32,985 bases of DNA. Origin: Clostridia bacterium. Its GTDB lineage: Bacteria > Bacillota > Clostridia > Christensenellales > CAG-138. A program made the translations under genes and the position numbers. The notes below the pieces were generated by a model. It did no database searches. It was not told the origin of the DNA and saw only the letters and a program-made list of their open reading frames with translations. Positions within the stretch are counted from its first letter, which is position 1. Each line of letters begins with the position of its first letter. The stretch is from contig JAFSHG010000001.1 in the NCBI GenBank assembly GCA_017440405.1, forward strand, positions 1 to 32,985, written 5' to 3'. Below are positions 1 to 9,225 of this stretch, piece by piece.

Positions 1-2766
1 GAAAAGCGCGCTGAACTGCTTGAAAAATTGCGTAAAATGCACGCTTCACATAAGATATGCGACGAACTTCAAACGCAAAACAGTGCCTACCGATTAAATC
101 AACTTCTGCCGCTTATATATGACACCACATCGAGCATTGCAGATTACATGCCGCACGACACGGTGATTGTGCTGAATGAGCCTATCCGTGTCATGGAAAG
201 TGCAGAGAATGAATACAAGCTCTTTGCAGATAATGTGCGCAACATATTGGAAAACGATGACGGCGGCACATATCTTTGGGAACTTATGTGTGAGCCCTCC
301 CATGCAATTTCGGCTTTGAATCAACAAAGGCTACTCATGCTGTCTGCTTTCACCACACAGTTTCCTCACGTTTCTCCCAAATGCATAGTGCAGATAGACA
401 GTCCTGCCATGACATCGTACATGGAAAATGACGAACTGTTTTTGCATGAGATGCGCTCATTTACAGATAATGAGTATTCCGTAATTATATTTGCAGGCAG
501 AAGAGCAAAGGGAATAGAAAAACTCCTTGTTGACAGCGCAATACCTGTGAGGTATAAAGAAACTTTGGAGTCAGAAAAAGATGTGATGTATAAGGGCATA
601 ACCGTGTTGCCCGAATCTTTGCCATACGGTTTTGAGTACAGGGAGATAAAGTTTGCAGTCATCACAGAAAATGAACTGTACGGTCTTTCCATGCACAGAA
701 AACAGGCGTATTCGGGAAAGTCACATAGAAAATCAGCAGAAAAACTCGAACTTTCCAAGCTTTCCCCGGGTGATTACGTGGTGCATGAAGTGCATGGTAT
801 AGGTCGCTTTATGGGAGTGCAGGAGGAGGAAATAGACGGCAGAAAACACGATTACATCGTAATAGAATATGCGGGTACAGACAGGCTCAGCATTCCGTGC
901 GAGCAGCTTCACTGTATTCAAAAATACATAGGTACGGGAGATACGCCGCCCAAACTTTCAAAATTTGCCTCCAAGGACTGGACCAACACGCTTGCACGGG
1001 TGCGGCAGAGCGTGAAAAAGCTTGCCTTTGATTTGGTGGCACTCTACGGCGAGAGAATGGATAAAGCGGGCTTTTCATATTCCGAGGATACCGCTATGCA
1101 AAAACAGCTTGAAATGTCTTTCCCCTACGATGAAACTCCCGACCAGCTCACTGCAATAGCAGATATAAAACACGATATGCAAAGCGATAAAGTGATGGAC
1201 AGATTACTTTGCGGCGATGTGGGATTCGGAAAAACGGAAGTTGCGCTGCGTGCTGCGTTCAAGGCGGTGATGGATTGCAAACAGGTGGCATTTTTAGTTC
1301 CCACCACGGTGCTTGCGTATCAGCATTATAATACGCTGCGTTCAAGATATGCTCATTTCGGAGTGCGAGTGGATTACATATCAAGATTCAAGAGCAAAAA
1401 AGAGATTGATGAAACGCTGGTAAAACTTAAAAACGGCGAGATTGATGTCATAATCGGCACGCACCGACTGCTTTCAAAGGATGTACAATTCTTTGATTTG
1501 GGGCTGCTTATCATAGACGAGGAACAACGCTTCGGGGTAGGGCATAAGGAGCTTATAAAGGAATTGAAGCGAAACATTGATGTCCTCACTATGACTGCCA
1601 CACCCATACCGAGAACCATGCACATGTCGCTAATCGGTATTCGTGATATATCCCTGCTCGATACGCCGCCCAAGCAACGCTATCCCGTACAGACCTTTGT
1701 AACGGAATACAGCGACAGCATATTGCGTGATGCCGTGATGAAAGAAGTATCCCGTGGCGGTCAGGTGTACGTGATGTATAATAACGTGCGTGATATGCCG
1801 AGGTTTTACGCGCATATATGCGAGCTTTTGCCCGATGTGAGGATAAGTTATGCCCACGGTCAAATGGACGAAGCACTGCTCGAACATACCATGCTGGACT
1901 TTATCGACGGCAAGTTTGACGTGTTGCTTTCAAGTACCATAATAGAAAACGGACTGGATGTTCCCAATGCAAACACCATGATTGTATTGGATTCGGACAA
2001 ACTCGGTCTTTCGCAGATGTATCAGCTCCGAGGCAGAGTGGGTCGAAGTAAGAAAATAGGCTTCACCTACTTCACATATGCTCAAAACAAGGTGCTCTCG
2101 GAAGTGTCTGCAAAGCGTCTGGCGTCCATAGCACAGTTCACACAGCTTGGCAGCGGCTATAAAATCGCCATGCGTGACTTGCAGATAAGGGGGGCGGGCG
2201 ATGTCTTAGGCGCACAGCAGAGCGGTCACATGGAGGCCATAGGCTACGAGATGTACAGAAAACTCATAAGCGAGGCGGTGGACGAAGCCCGTGGTTACTC
2301 GAAACCGAAAAAGACGGCAGATACTCGTGTGGAAGTGCCGCTGGATGCATACATTCCAAAGACCTACATTGCAAATGAGGAGCAAAGGCTGCAAATGTAC
2401 AAGCGCATATCGCATGTGAAAGACAAAGATGATTATTTGGATGTGCAGGACGAACTCATAGACAGGTTCGGAGATATGCCAAAGGCGGTTCAAAACCTCA
2501 TGAATGTTGCACTTTTAAAAGCCATATCGGGCGAATGCTACATCACATACCTCAGCATACGTGCAGACTCTGTGTTTATGCGTTTTGAGAAAAATGCACC
2601 GTATGACATAGCACGCATAATGGACTTTGTGACTCAACACCGTGCAAAACTTTCAAATGACGGCGGCATGTCCATGCTTTTGCCCGAGAAAAATGCTGAT
2701 AAAGCAAAGGTGTGTGCAACCTTGAGTAAAACTCTTACAGAATTAAAAAAATGTTTGGAGGGATAA
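1..2766 (+). CDS. mfd: Transcription-repair coupling factor Mfd (5' end cut by window)
   Basis: Mfd is a DNA translocase that removes RNA polymerase stalled at lesions and recruits UvrA for nucleotide-excision repair. The frame is open to the first base of the window, so the start lies outside. About 920 residues are present against roughly 1,150 for the family, so part of the UvrB-like N-terminal region is missing. Visible domains in order are the end of the UvrB-homology region, a CarD-like RNA-polymerase-interaction domain at about window residues 250-320 (GDYVVHEVHGIGRF), superfamily 2 helicase motifs (Walker A GDVGFGKTE near residue 404, DEEQRFGV near 506, then TATPIPRT), a second RecA-like lobe with the translocation region GRVGRSKKIG, and the C-terminal regulatory domain. 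It ends one base before the next gene, so the two are probably co-transcribed. Identification is secure. Confidence 0.97.
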   Translation, partial: EKRAELLEKLRKMHASHKICDELQTQNSAYRLNQLLPLIYDTTSSIADYMPHDTVIVLNEPIRVMESAENEYKLFADNVRNILENDDGGTYLWELMCEPSHAISALNQQRLLMLSAFTTQFPHVSPKCIVQIDSPAMTSYMENDELFLHEMRSFTDNEYSVIIFAGRRAKGIEKLLVDSAIPVRYKETLESEKDVMYKGITVLPESLPYGFEYREIKFAVITENELYGLSMHRKQAYSGKSHRKSAEKLELSKLSPGDYVVHEVHGIGRFMGVQEEEIDGRKHDYIVIEYAGTDRLSIPCEQLHCIQKYIGTGDTPPKLSKFASKDWTNTLARVRQSVKKLAFDLVALYGERMDKAGFSYSEDTAMQKQLEMSFPYDETPDQLTAIADIKHDMQSDKVMDRLLCGDVGFGKTEVALRAAFKAVMDCKQVAFLVPTTVLAYQHYNTLRSRYAHFGVRVDYISRFKSKKEIDETLVKLKNGEIDVIIGTHRLLSKDVQFFDLGLLIIDEEQRFGVGHKELIKELKRNIDVLTMTATPIPRTMHMSLIGIRDISLLDTPPKQRYPVQTFVTEYSDSILRDAVMKEVSRGGQVYVMYNNVRDMPRFYAHICELLPDVRISYAHGQMDEALLEHTMLDFIDGKFDVLLSSTIIENGLDVPNANTMIVLDSDKLGLSQMYQLRGRVGRSKKIGFTYFTYAQNKVLSEVSAKRLASIAQFTQLGSGYKIAMRDLQIRGAGDVLGAQQSGHMEAIGYEMYRKLISEAVDEARGYSKPKKTADTRVEVPLDAYIPKTYIANEEQRLQMYKRISHVKDKDDYLDVQDELIDRFGDMPKAVQNLMNVALLKAISGECYITYLSIRADSVFMRFEKNAPYDIARIMDFVTQHRAKLSNDGGMSMLLPEKNADKAKVCATLSKTLTELKKCLEG

Positions 2767-2767
2767 C

Positions 2768-3418
2768 ATGAACAAAAAATACTTACTCTTTGATTTGGAC
2801 GGCACTATCACAGCGTCCGATGAGGGAATAACCCGCTCCGTGCAGTATGCACTTTCAAAACTCGGAATAAATGAACCCGACCTTCAAAAACTCAAAGTTT
2901 TTGTAGGGCCGCCGCTGCGTGTGGCCTTTCCCAAATACTACGGACTTTCCCGTGAGCAGGCAGAGGAGGCGGTCACCTATTATCGTAAGCGGTACGAGGA
3001 TGTGGGAATATTTGAATGTACCCTGTATGACGGTATAAAGGATTTGCTTCATGATTGCAAAGCCCACGGCTATACGCTCGTGCTTGCCACATCCAAACCA
3101 CGCATATATGCGCATAAAATTTTAGAGCGGTTCGGCATACATGATTGTTTCAGCGTTGTGGCAGGATGTGAACTTGACGGAAGATTGGACAGCAAAGCGG
3201 AAGTTATTGCACATGCCATGTCACTTTGCGGCGATGCTGACAAGGATAAATATATTATGATAGGCGACCGCTTCTATGATATAGAGGGTGCAAATATAAT
3301 GGGATTGGAATCCGTGGGAGTTCTCTACGGTTACGGCAATAAAAAGGAGCTTGAAGATGAGGGTGCAACACATATATGTGAAAATGTGTCCGAACTGCAC
3401 AGCTTGCTTATTGACTGA
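2768..3418 (+). CDS. HAD-superfamily phosphatase, phosphoglycolate-phosphatase-like
   Basis: This is a soluble haloacid-dehalogenase-fold hydrolase of 216 residues. Motif I is FDLDGT (nucleophile Asp9 and acid/base Asp11), motif II is ATSKP with the following lysine region, and motifs III/IV are IMIGDRFYDIEGA. A helical cap lies between motifs I and II (subclass C1), as in the Gph/PgmB group. Length and motif spacing are normal. The ATG follows a GGAGGG ribosome-binding site that overlaps the end of mfd, with one base between stop and start, so translation is likely coupled. The substrate cannot be read from sequence; phosphoglycolate or a nucleotide 5'-phosphate are the usual candidates. The link to mfd looks positional rather than functional. 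Confidence 0.88.
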   Translation: MNKKYLLFDLDGTITASDEGITRSVQYALSKLGINEPDLQKLKVFVGPPLRVAFPKYYGLSREQAEEAVTYYRKRYEDVGIFECTLYDGIKDLLHDCKAHGYTLVLATSKPRIYAHKILERFGIHDCFSVVAGCELDGRLDSKAEVIAHAMSLCGDADKDKYIMIGDRFYDIEGANIMGLESVGVLYGYGNKKELEDEGATHICENVSELHSLLID

Positions 3419-3432
3419 ATTTGTTGTAAAAT
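3404..3432 (+). promoter_or_regulatory. Weak candidate promoter for the ABC exporter pair
   Basis: A TTGCTT box and a TAAAAT box lie 17 bases apart, overlapping the end of the HAD gene and about 40 bases before the TTG start of the first ABC gene. Only three positions of the -35 match consensus, so this is tentative; the exporter genes could instead be read from the mfd transcript. Confidence 0.3.
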
Positions 3433-3469
3433 GATGAGGAAATACATCTGACAAGGAGGGAAGGATTTT

Positions 3470-5266
3470 TTGAGTAAAAAAAATAAAAAAAGCGGCATCC
3501 GTCACCTTATACCGTGCATTAAGGGGTACTGGCTGCCCACTGTACTGACACCCGTGTTGATTGTGTTCGAGGTCATGTTGGAGGTATTCATACCCATGCT
3601 CATGGCTGCCATTGTGGACGGCGGATTGAACCGAAAATCCGACTTCGTGCTGAAAGAATTTTTCAGTCCCGAACTCATAGCAGACCAAAATCTCTTCATA
3701 TTGACTTTGGGCGGTCTCATGGTGCTTTCTGCACTTTTATCACTCACATTCGGCATGATAGCCGCTCGCACCGCTGCCGTTGCAAGCCTTGGATTTGCAA
3801 AGAATTTGCGCAGGTCGGTTTTCAATAAAGTGCAGAGCTTTTCTTTTGCAAACACGGACAGATTTTCCACGCCTTCGCTCATTATGCGTGCTACAACCGA
3901 TGTCAACAACATCCAAAACATATTCCAGCAGGTAATACGTGGTTTGGTACGCTCACCCATTATGATGGTGATGGCGGCTGTAATGGCGTTCCGTGTGGAC
4001 CCTGAATTGCCCACCATTTTCGTTTTTGCAATTCCCGTACTCGCATTAACACTCATTGTACTCATGAAATGGGGCTATCCGAGATTTTCTCAGATGCTTA
4101 AAAGCTATGATAAGATGAACTCCGATGTGCAGGAGAATTTGATTTCTTCACGAGTGGTAAAAGCATATGTACGTGGCGATTATGAACAACAGAAGTTTGA
4201 AGAGAGCAATGCAAAGCTCCGCAAGAACATGGTACGTGCAAACAAACTCTTTGCATACTCAAACCCCATACAGATGTTTGTGATGTGGGGTTGTGCCCTT
4301 ACACTTTACTTTTTGGGCGGAAATAAAGTCATGGCAGGTCATTTGGGCACGGGCGAACTCACAAGCCTTATCTCATACAACACTCAGATTATAAGCTCAC
4401 TTGCCATGGTGACTTTCATGGTAATGGGTCTTTCCATGACACGAGTATCACTTTCACGTGTGAATGAAGTTTTGGACGAAGTTACCGACATCACGGATAC
4501 GGGCGACCCGGAACTTCATGTGGGAAGCGGAAAGGTGGAATTCCGAAATGTTAATTTCAGCTATTCCAAAAATCCCGATAACCTCACTTTGCACAATATA
4601 AATCTTTCCATAGAGTCCGGCGAAACCGTAGGTATAGTAGGCGGTACGGGCGAAGGTAAATCCACACTTGTGCAGCTCATACCGAGGTTCTATGATGCAC
4701 TTACAGGTACGGTGTTGATTGACAGCAGGGATATAAAAGAATACTCTCTCTTTGAACTTCGTGAGAGTATATCCATGGTTTTGCAGAAAAACATGCTGTT
4801 TTCGGGCAGCATAAAAGAAAACTTGCTCTGGGGCAATGCAAACGCCACGGACGATGAAATCATGACTGCTGCAAAACATGCTCAGGCACACGACTTCATA
4901 ATGAGCTTCCCCGACGGATATGACACACAATTAGGTCAGGGCGGTGTGAATGTGTCGGGCGGTCAGAAACAGCGACTTTGCATCGCTCGTGCGCTCTTGA
5001 AAAAGCCGAAAATACTCATTTTGGACGACTCCACAAGCGCAGTGGATACGGCAACCGATGAACGCATAAGAACTGCTTTGCGCACTGAGCTTTCACATAT
5101 CACAAAGATAATAATAGCTCAGCGCATTGCCTCTGTAATTGAAGCAGATAAGATTGTGGTAATGGATAAGGGCACTATAACCGATGTGGGTACACATGAC
5201 GAACTCATGGTGCGCAGCAGCATATACCGTGAGATATATGAATCGCAGATGGAGGAGGGAAAGTAA
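3470..5266 (+). CDS. Heterodimeric ABC exporter, subunit with degenerate ATP site
   Basis: This is a fused membrane/ATPase half-transporter of 598 residues: six transmembrane segments in the N-terminal ~320 residues, then an ABC domain. Walker A is GGTGEGKST near residue 390 and the signature is VSGGQKQR near 494. The Walker B is followed by Asp instead of the catalytic Glu (LDDSTSAVD), and the switch His is Gln (IIAQRIAS). These changes are those seen in the degenerate half of heterodimeric multidrug exporters such as TM287/288, BmrC/D or LmrC/D. The start is TTG, chosen because AAGGAGGG lies 9 bases upstream and no ATG fits. The stop codon directly abuts the partner gene. It probably exports lipophilic compounds or peptides; the substrate is unknown. 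Confidence 0.93.
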   Translation: MSKKNKKSGIRHLIPCIKGYWLPTVLTPVLIVFEVMLEVFIPMLMAAIVDGGLNRKSDFVLKEFFSPELIADQNLFILTLGGLMVLSALLSLTFGMIAARTAAVASLGFAKNLRRSVFNKVQSFSFANTDRFSTPSLIMRATTDVNNIQNIFQQVIRGLVRSPIMMVMAAVMAFRVDPELPTIFVFAIPVLALTLIVLMKWGYPRFSQMLKSYDKMNSDVQENLISSRVVKAYVRGDYEQQKFEESNAKLRKNMVRANKLFAYSNPIQMFVMWGCALTLYFLGGNKVMAGHLGTGELTSLISYNTQIISSLAMVTFMVMGLSMTRVSLSRVNEVLDEVTDITDTGDPELHVGSGKVEFRNVNFSYSKNPDNLTLHNINLSIESGETVGIVGGTGEGKSTLVQLIPRFYDALTGTVLIDSRDIKEYSLFELRESISMVLQKNMLFSGSIKENLLWGNANATDDEIMTAAKHAQAHDFIMSFPDGYDTQLGQGGVNVSGGQKQRLCIARALLKKPKILILDDSTSAVDTATDERIRTALRTELSHITKIIIAQRIASVIEADKIVVMDKGTITDVGTHDELMVRSSIYREIYESQMEEGK

Positions 5267-7186
5267 ATGGCACGAGTTACGGATACCATTGGGTCAAAGC
5301 TGACAAAAAGACGTGCGGATAATCCACTCCGTACATTCAAGCGATTATTTTCCTATTACGGCAAAGGTAATTGCAAGGTTTATTTTGTGTTTGCGGTCAT
5401 AGCCACTGTACTCTATGACATCGCCACCATAGGTGCGTCATTCATGATGCGACCGCTTGTGGACGTCTTGGAAAAGACGATGACTTACCAGAGTGCAGAC
5501 CCCGCACTTGCAGCAGCTTCGGCAAAGTATTTTGCGCTTTTAATCGGCATGGCGTGTCTGTATGTTACCGCCATGATAACGAACTATGCGCTGAATAGAC
5601 TCATGCTTGAATGCAGCGCAAGGGTCATGTATGCACTGAGAAAGGACATGTTTGCACACATGCAGGAATTGCCCATTTCATACTTTGACGGTCATACGCA
5701 CGGCGAACTCATGAGCTATTTCACAAACGATATTGACGCCGTGCGAGAGATGCTCCATCACAGTATCACGCAGATTATAATATCCGTGATTTCACTCGTG
5801 GGCATCGTGTCCATGATGCTTGTGCTTTCCATAAGACTGTGCGTTATAATGTTGGTCATGGGTATATGCATATTCCTCATCGTAAAGAAAATCAGCACTT
5901 TGAGCGGCAAAAACTTTAAGCGTCAACAACAAGTGGCAGCACAGGTAAACGGCTACATTGAAGAGATGATGGAAGGTCAGAAGGTGGTAAAAGCCTTTAA
6001 CCATGAAGATGTGGTCATGAAAGATTTTTCCGTTATGAACGAACAGTTTTGCGAGGTGGGAACACGTGCGCACACATATGCAAACGTAGTAGGTCCCATC
6101 ATGAATAACCTGTCGCACATATTCTATGCCATAACCACCACCGTGGGCGCAATGCTATTTACAGGCGGTGCAACGGCAAAGACGGGTATTCTGGTCACTT
6201 TCCTGCAATACATACGCCAGTTTGCGGACAGACTTTCGCAGATTTCACAGCAGTTTAACTTCATACTTCTTGCACTTGCAGGTGCAGAGCGCATATTTGA
6301 GCTTTTGGATGTACCCGTGGAGAACGATGACGGACAAATAACGCTCGTGAATGTGAAAGAGGACGAACAGGGCAATCTTACCGAATGTGATGAAAAGACA
6401 TGTAAGTGGGCTTGGAAACGAGTGACGGACAATGGCACAGAGTACATACGTGTACAAGGTAATGTAGTATTTTCCGATGTGGATTTCAGCTATGACGGTA
6501 AAAAACAGGTACTGCACAATGTTTCACTGTATGCAAAACCGGGTCAGAAGATTGCTTTTGTGGGGTCAACAGGTGCGGGAAAAACCACCATTACAAACCT
6601 CATAAACAGATTCTACGACATATCAAGCGGCATCGTCACATATGACGGTATAAACATAAAGGACATTAAAAAAGCCGACCTGAGACGTTCGCTTGCAATG
6701 GTTTTGCAAGACACACACCTTTTCACCGCTACCGTTATGGAAAACATAAGGTACGGCAAATTGGACGCCACCGACGAGGAGTGTATACAAGCGGCAAAGA
6801 TTGCAAACGCACACTACTTCATCTCACACTTGCCCGACGGTTATAACACTATGCTTGTATCAGACGGTGCAAACCTCTCGCAAGGTCAGCGTCAGCTCAT
6901 TGCAATAGCAAGGGCGGCAGTGGCAGACCCGCCTGTACTGATATTGGACGAGGCGACCAGCTCCATTGACACCCGAACGGAAAAGCTCATAGAAAAAGGT
7001 ATGGACTCACTCATGGAAGGCAGAACGGTGTTTGTAATCGCACACAGACTTTCCACCGTCCGAAATTCAGACGCCATAATGGTGCTTGAAAACGGCGAAA
7101 TTATAGAGCGTGGCAACCATGACGACCTCTTGAAATTGGGCGGCAAATACTATCAACTCTATACGGGAATGTTTGAGCTGTCATGA
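5267..7186 (+). CDS. Heterodimeric ABC exporter, subunit with canonical Walker B and switch histidine
   Basis: This 639-residue half-transporter has six transmembrane segments and a C-terminal ABC domain with an intact Walker A (GSTGAGKTT near residue 430), Walker B with catalytic Glu (LDEATSSID) and switch His (VIAHRLST). Its signature is altered to LSQGQRQ. In the heterodimer this signature faces the degenerate Walker site of the upstream subunit, so one ATP site should be non-hydrolysing and one active. An insertion of about 40 residues rich in charged residues and containing a Cys and several Trp/Lys lies between the membrane and ATPase parts (about residues 350-395); homodimeric MsbA-type exporters lack it. 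The ATG begins directly after the upstream TAA, with GGAGGGAAAG as ribosome-binding site. Confidence 0.94.
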   Translation: MARVTDTIGSKLTKRRADNPLRTFKRLFSYYGKGNCKVYFVFAVIATVLYDIATIGASFMMRPLVDVLEKTMTYQSADPALAAASAKYFALLIGMACLYVTAMITNYALNRLMLECSARVMYALRKDMFAHMQELPISYFDGHTHGELMSYFTNDIDAVREMLHHSITQIIISVISLVGIVSMMLVLSIRLCVIMLVMGICIFLIVKKISTLSGKNFKRQQQVAAQVNGYIEEMMEGQKVVKAFNHEDVVMKDFSVMNEQFCEVGTRAHTYANVVGPIMNNLSHIFYAITTTVGAMLFTGGATAKTGILVTFLQYIRQFADRLSQISQQFNFILLALAGAERIFELLDVPVENDDGQITLVNVKEDEQGNLTECDEKTCKWAWKRVTDNGTEYIRVQGNVVFSDVDFSYDGKKQVLHNVSLYAKPGQKIAFVGSTGAGKTTITNLINRFYDISSGIVTYDGINIKDIKKADLRRSLAMVLQDTHLFTATVMENIRYGKLDATDEECIQAAKIANAHYFISHLPDGYNTMLVSDGANLSQGQRQLIAIARAAVADPPVLILDEATSSIDTRTEKLIEKGMDSLMEGRTVFVIAHRLSTVRNSDAIMVLENGEIIERGNHDDLLKLGGKYYQLYTGMFELS

Positions 7187-7198
7187 TTTTTTGATTCA

Positions 7199-7322
7199 AA
7201 AAAATGCGATTCCGAAGTGATTGTAATCTCAAAAATGCACATGTATTTTTATGCTTTTGCATGGAATACTAATAAAAAAGCACAGACGGAGATAACAATG
7301 AAAAAACCGAATCGCATTTTTT
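7199..7322. repeat. 14-bp inverted repeat enclosing the start of the small membrane-protein gene
   Basis: AAAAAATGCGATTC at 7199-7212 and its exact complement GAATCGCATTTTTT at 7309-7322 are separated by 96 bases. The loop holds the ribosome-binding site and ATG of the gene at 7298, and the right arm lies in its first codons. Six of the 14 positions are a homopolymer, so part of the match is low complexity. Confidence 0.6.
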
Positions 7323-7531
7323 ATGCAGTAATGAGCGCACTGTTTTACATATGCATTGCAAGAAAAACGCTTGCAGACGGAATACCTGCTGAGGAAGTTT
7401 CACCGCCTGTGAGTGACAGTGTGGGATTCTTTTCCACCGCTGCTGCCGTAAACCTGCTCATGTGGATTATATTTGGACTCGGTGTTGCAGGCATAGTCAC
7501 GGCACTTTGCATAAAAAAGACGGAAAAGTAA
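7298..7531 (+). CDS. Small exported or membrane protein, unknown function
   Basis: I do not recognise this 77-residue protein. It has a short basic N-terminus (MKKPNR), a hydrophobic stretch ending near LADG that could be a signal peptide, a short Pro/Ser/acidic external segment, and a second hydrophobic helix at about residues 50-70 followed by a basic tail (CIKKTEK). The topology suggests a single-span protein with its C-terminus in the cytoplasm. The ATG is preceded by CGGAGATAAC; the frame is open further upstream to 7217, but those codons lack a ribosome-binding site and read as non-coding. A weak promoter (TTGTAA at 7221, TATTTT at 7244, 17-base gap) may serve it. A clear terminator follows at 7554. 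Confidence 0.6.
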   Translation: MKKPNRIFYAVMSALFYICIARKTLADGIPAEEVSPPVSDSVGFFSTAAAVNLLMWIIFGLGVAGIVTALCIKKTEK

Positions 7532-7553
7532 AACGGTTTGATGAAAAAACTCG

Positions 7554-7585
7554 GCAGCGACATTTATTTTGTCGCTGCTTTATAT
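7554..7585 (+). terminator. Rho-independent terminator before dnaX
   Basis: A 9-bp perfect stem (GCAGCGACA / TGTCGCTGC) with a 7-base loop is followed by TTTATATT. It lies 23 bases after the small membrane-protein gene and just ahead of the dnaX promoter. Confidence 0.85.
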
Positions 7586-7597
7586 TAACAATCCCGC

Positions 7598-7626
7598 TTG
7601 TAACGGGTACAAAAACATGTTATAAT
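7598..7626 (+). promoter_or_regulatory. Sigma-A-type promoter of dnaX
   Basis: TTGTAA (7598-7603) and a perfect TATAAT (7621-7626) are spaced by 17 bases, directly behind a terminator and 24 bases before the dnaX ATG. The leader is therefore very short and dnaX has its own transcription start. Confidence 0.85.
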
Positions 7627-7650
7627 GGAAGCCCAAGAGCGGAGGTTATC

Positions 7651-9192
7651 ATGTCATATCAAGCATTGTACAGAAAATACAGACCAAATACCTTTCAAGG
7701 GGTGGTAGGTCAAAAGCATATAACCGATATTTTAAAAAATCAGGTTCTTACGGGTCATACCACACATGCCTATTTATTCTCGGGAACTCGTGGCACAGGT
7801 AAGACCAGCACGGCGAAAATACTCGCCCGTGCCGTAAATTGTCTTTCGCCCGTCGACGGCGAACCGTGCAATAAGTGCGCCGCATGTACCATTCCACCCG
7901 AGGCAAACGTGGATGTGATAGAACTGGACGCTGCTTCAAATAACGGCGTGGACGATATGCGCTCACTCATAGAAAAGGCGGTTTTTGCCCCCGTGAACAC
8001 CGCTAAAAAAGTGTACATCATAGACGAGGCGCACATGTTGTCATCGGCTGCTTTTAATGCACTTTTAAAAACGCTCGAAGAGCCGCCGTCGCATGTTATC
8101 TTCATACTTGCTACCACAGAACCGCACAAGATTCTTCCCACCATAACCTCACGTTGTCAACGCTTTGATTTCAGGCGTTTACGCTTCTCGGACATAAAAG
8201 AATACCTGAAAAAAGTCATCGAACAAACGGGTTCTTCCATAGATGATGAAGGTCTATCCGTAATAGCAAAAAAGGCAAACGGCGGTATGCGTGACGCACT
8301 TTCTTTAGCTGACCAGTGCATATCCTATTGCGGCAATCAGGTGACGGCAAAAGATGTGTATCACATACTCGGAACTGCCGATTTTGACGCCATATATGAC
8401 CTTGCTCAGTTGCTCATTGATTCGGACGCAAAGGGCGCACTTACGCTTCTGGATGAGATTTCAACGGGGCGTGACATGAATACTCTCATTCAAGATTTGG
8501 CATCGCACATGCGTTCACTTCTCATGGTAAAACTCTGCGGCACAGGCTGCGGAGAGATTTTGGACAGCACCGATGAGGATATAGCTCGTCTGTCCGTACA
8601 GGCACAAAATGCGAGCGAAAACAGGCTTATGCGTGCTATCGACATACTCACCCGTACCCACGGCGATATGAAGTTTTATCCTCAACACAATATTTTAACA
8701 GAATCTGCGCTGATTAAGATTTGTAGACCCGAGTTTGAGACTGACATGAGTGCAGCACTTGACCGCATTGATGTGTTGGAGCAAAAAGTAAAAGACGGCA
8801 TAAAGGTGCAAGTGCAACAGACTGCTGTCCCGACTCCCGTAAAACAGTTGCCGCCCAAAAAGAAAAAACGTGTGGTTTCCGAGGACGCCATGACCGTGTT
8901 CAAAGAGATTGCAGACGCTATGGCTCAAATGATAGAAGACGATTGCGGCTTTCTCAAATGCTCTTTTTCAACCGCTGTTTTCGCTGAAATAGTAGGTGGC
9001 GAGTTCAGGCTTCATTTCCCCACAAAAACGCATTGCAATACCGTTACTCAAAGCAGGGAACAGATAGATGCCATACTGGAAGAATTAGGCTATGACTTGC
9101 GGCTTGTAACCGTGGCGGACGAGCCTTGCGATGACACTTCATTGGAAGAAAGTCTGCTTTCACAGTTTCCCGATGTGAAAATTTGCGACTGA
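7651..9192 (+). CDS. dnaX: DNA polymerase III subunit gamma/tau
   Basis: DnaX is the clamp-loader ATPase and organiser of the replisome. The protein has 513 residues and starts MSYQALYRKYRPNTF, the usual family opening. It shows Walker A GTRGTGKTS (Lys51), a four-Cys zinc module (Cys64, 73, 76, 79), Walker B DEAHML (125-130), and sensor 1/SRC motif TSRC (166-169). The collar domain spans roughly residues 220-370 and a lysine-rich linker (PPKKKKR) leads to a tau-like C-terminal region. The start at 7651 is fixed by GCGGAGG seven bases upstream; the same frame runs open to 7462 but crosses the terminator and promoter. The linker codons contain an A-rich tract that might permit slippage. In many Firmicutes an ybaB/recR pair follows dnaX; here an acyl-CoA dehydrogenase operon does. 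Confidence 0.96.
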   Translation: MSYQALYRKYRPNTFQGVVGQKHITDILKNQVLTGHTTHAYLFSGTRGTGKTSTAKILARAVNCLSPVDGEPCNKCAACTIPPEANVDVIELDAASNNGVDDMRSLIEKAVFAPVNTAKKVYIIDEAHMLSSAAFNALLKTLEEPPSHVIFILATTEPHKILPTITSRCQRFDFRRLRFSDIKEYLKKVIEQTGSSIDDEGLSVIAKKANGGMRDALSLADQCISYCGNQVTAKDVYHILGTADFDAIYDLAQLLIDSDAKGALTLLDEISTGRDMNTLIQDLASHMRSLLMVKLCGTGCGEILDSTDEDIARLSVQAQNASENRLMRAIDILTRTHGDMKFYPQHNILTESALIKICRPEFETDMSAALDRIDVLEQKVKDGIKVQVQQTAVPTPVKQLPPKKKKRVVSEDAMTVFKEIADAMAQMIEDDCGFLKCSFSTAVFAEIVGGEFRLHFPTKTHCNTVTQSREQIDAILEELGYDLRLVTVADEPCDDTSLEESLLSQFPDVKICD

Positions 9193-9225
9193 TTCGCTAT
9201 TTATTGTATATTTTCGGCATTTGGC

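Noticed and set aside
1-2766. Several 60-130-codon - strand frames inside mfd and similar frames inside other genes.
   Set aside because: They lie antisense to well-conserved proteins, lack binding sites and arise from codon bias on the coding strand.
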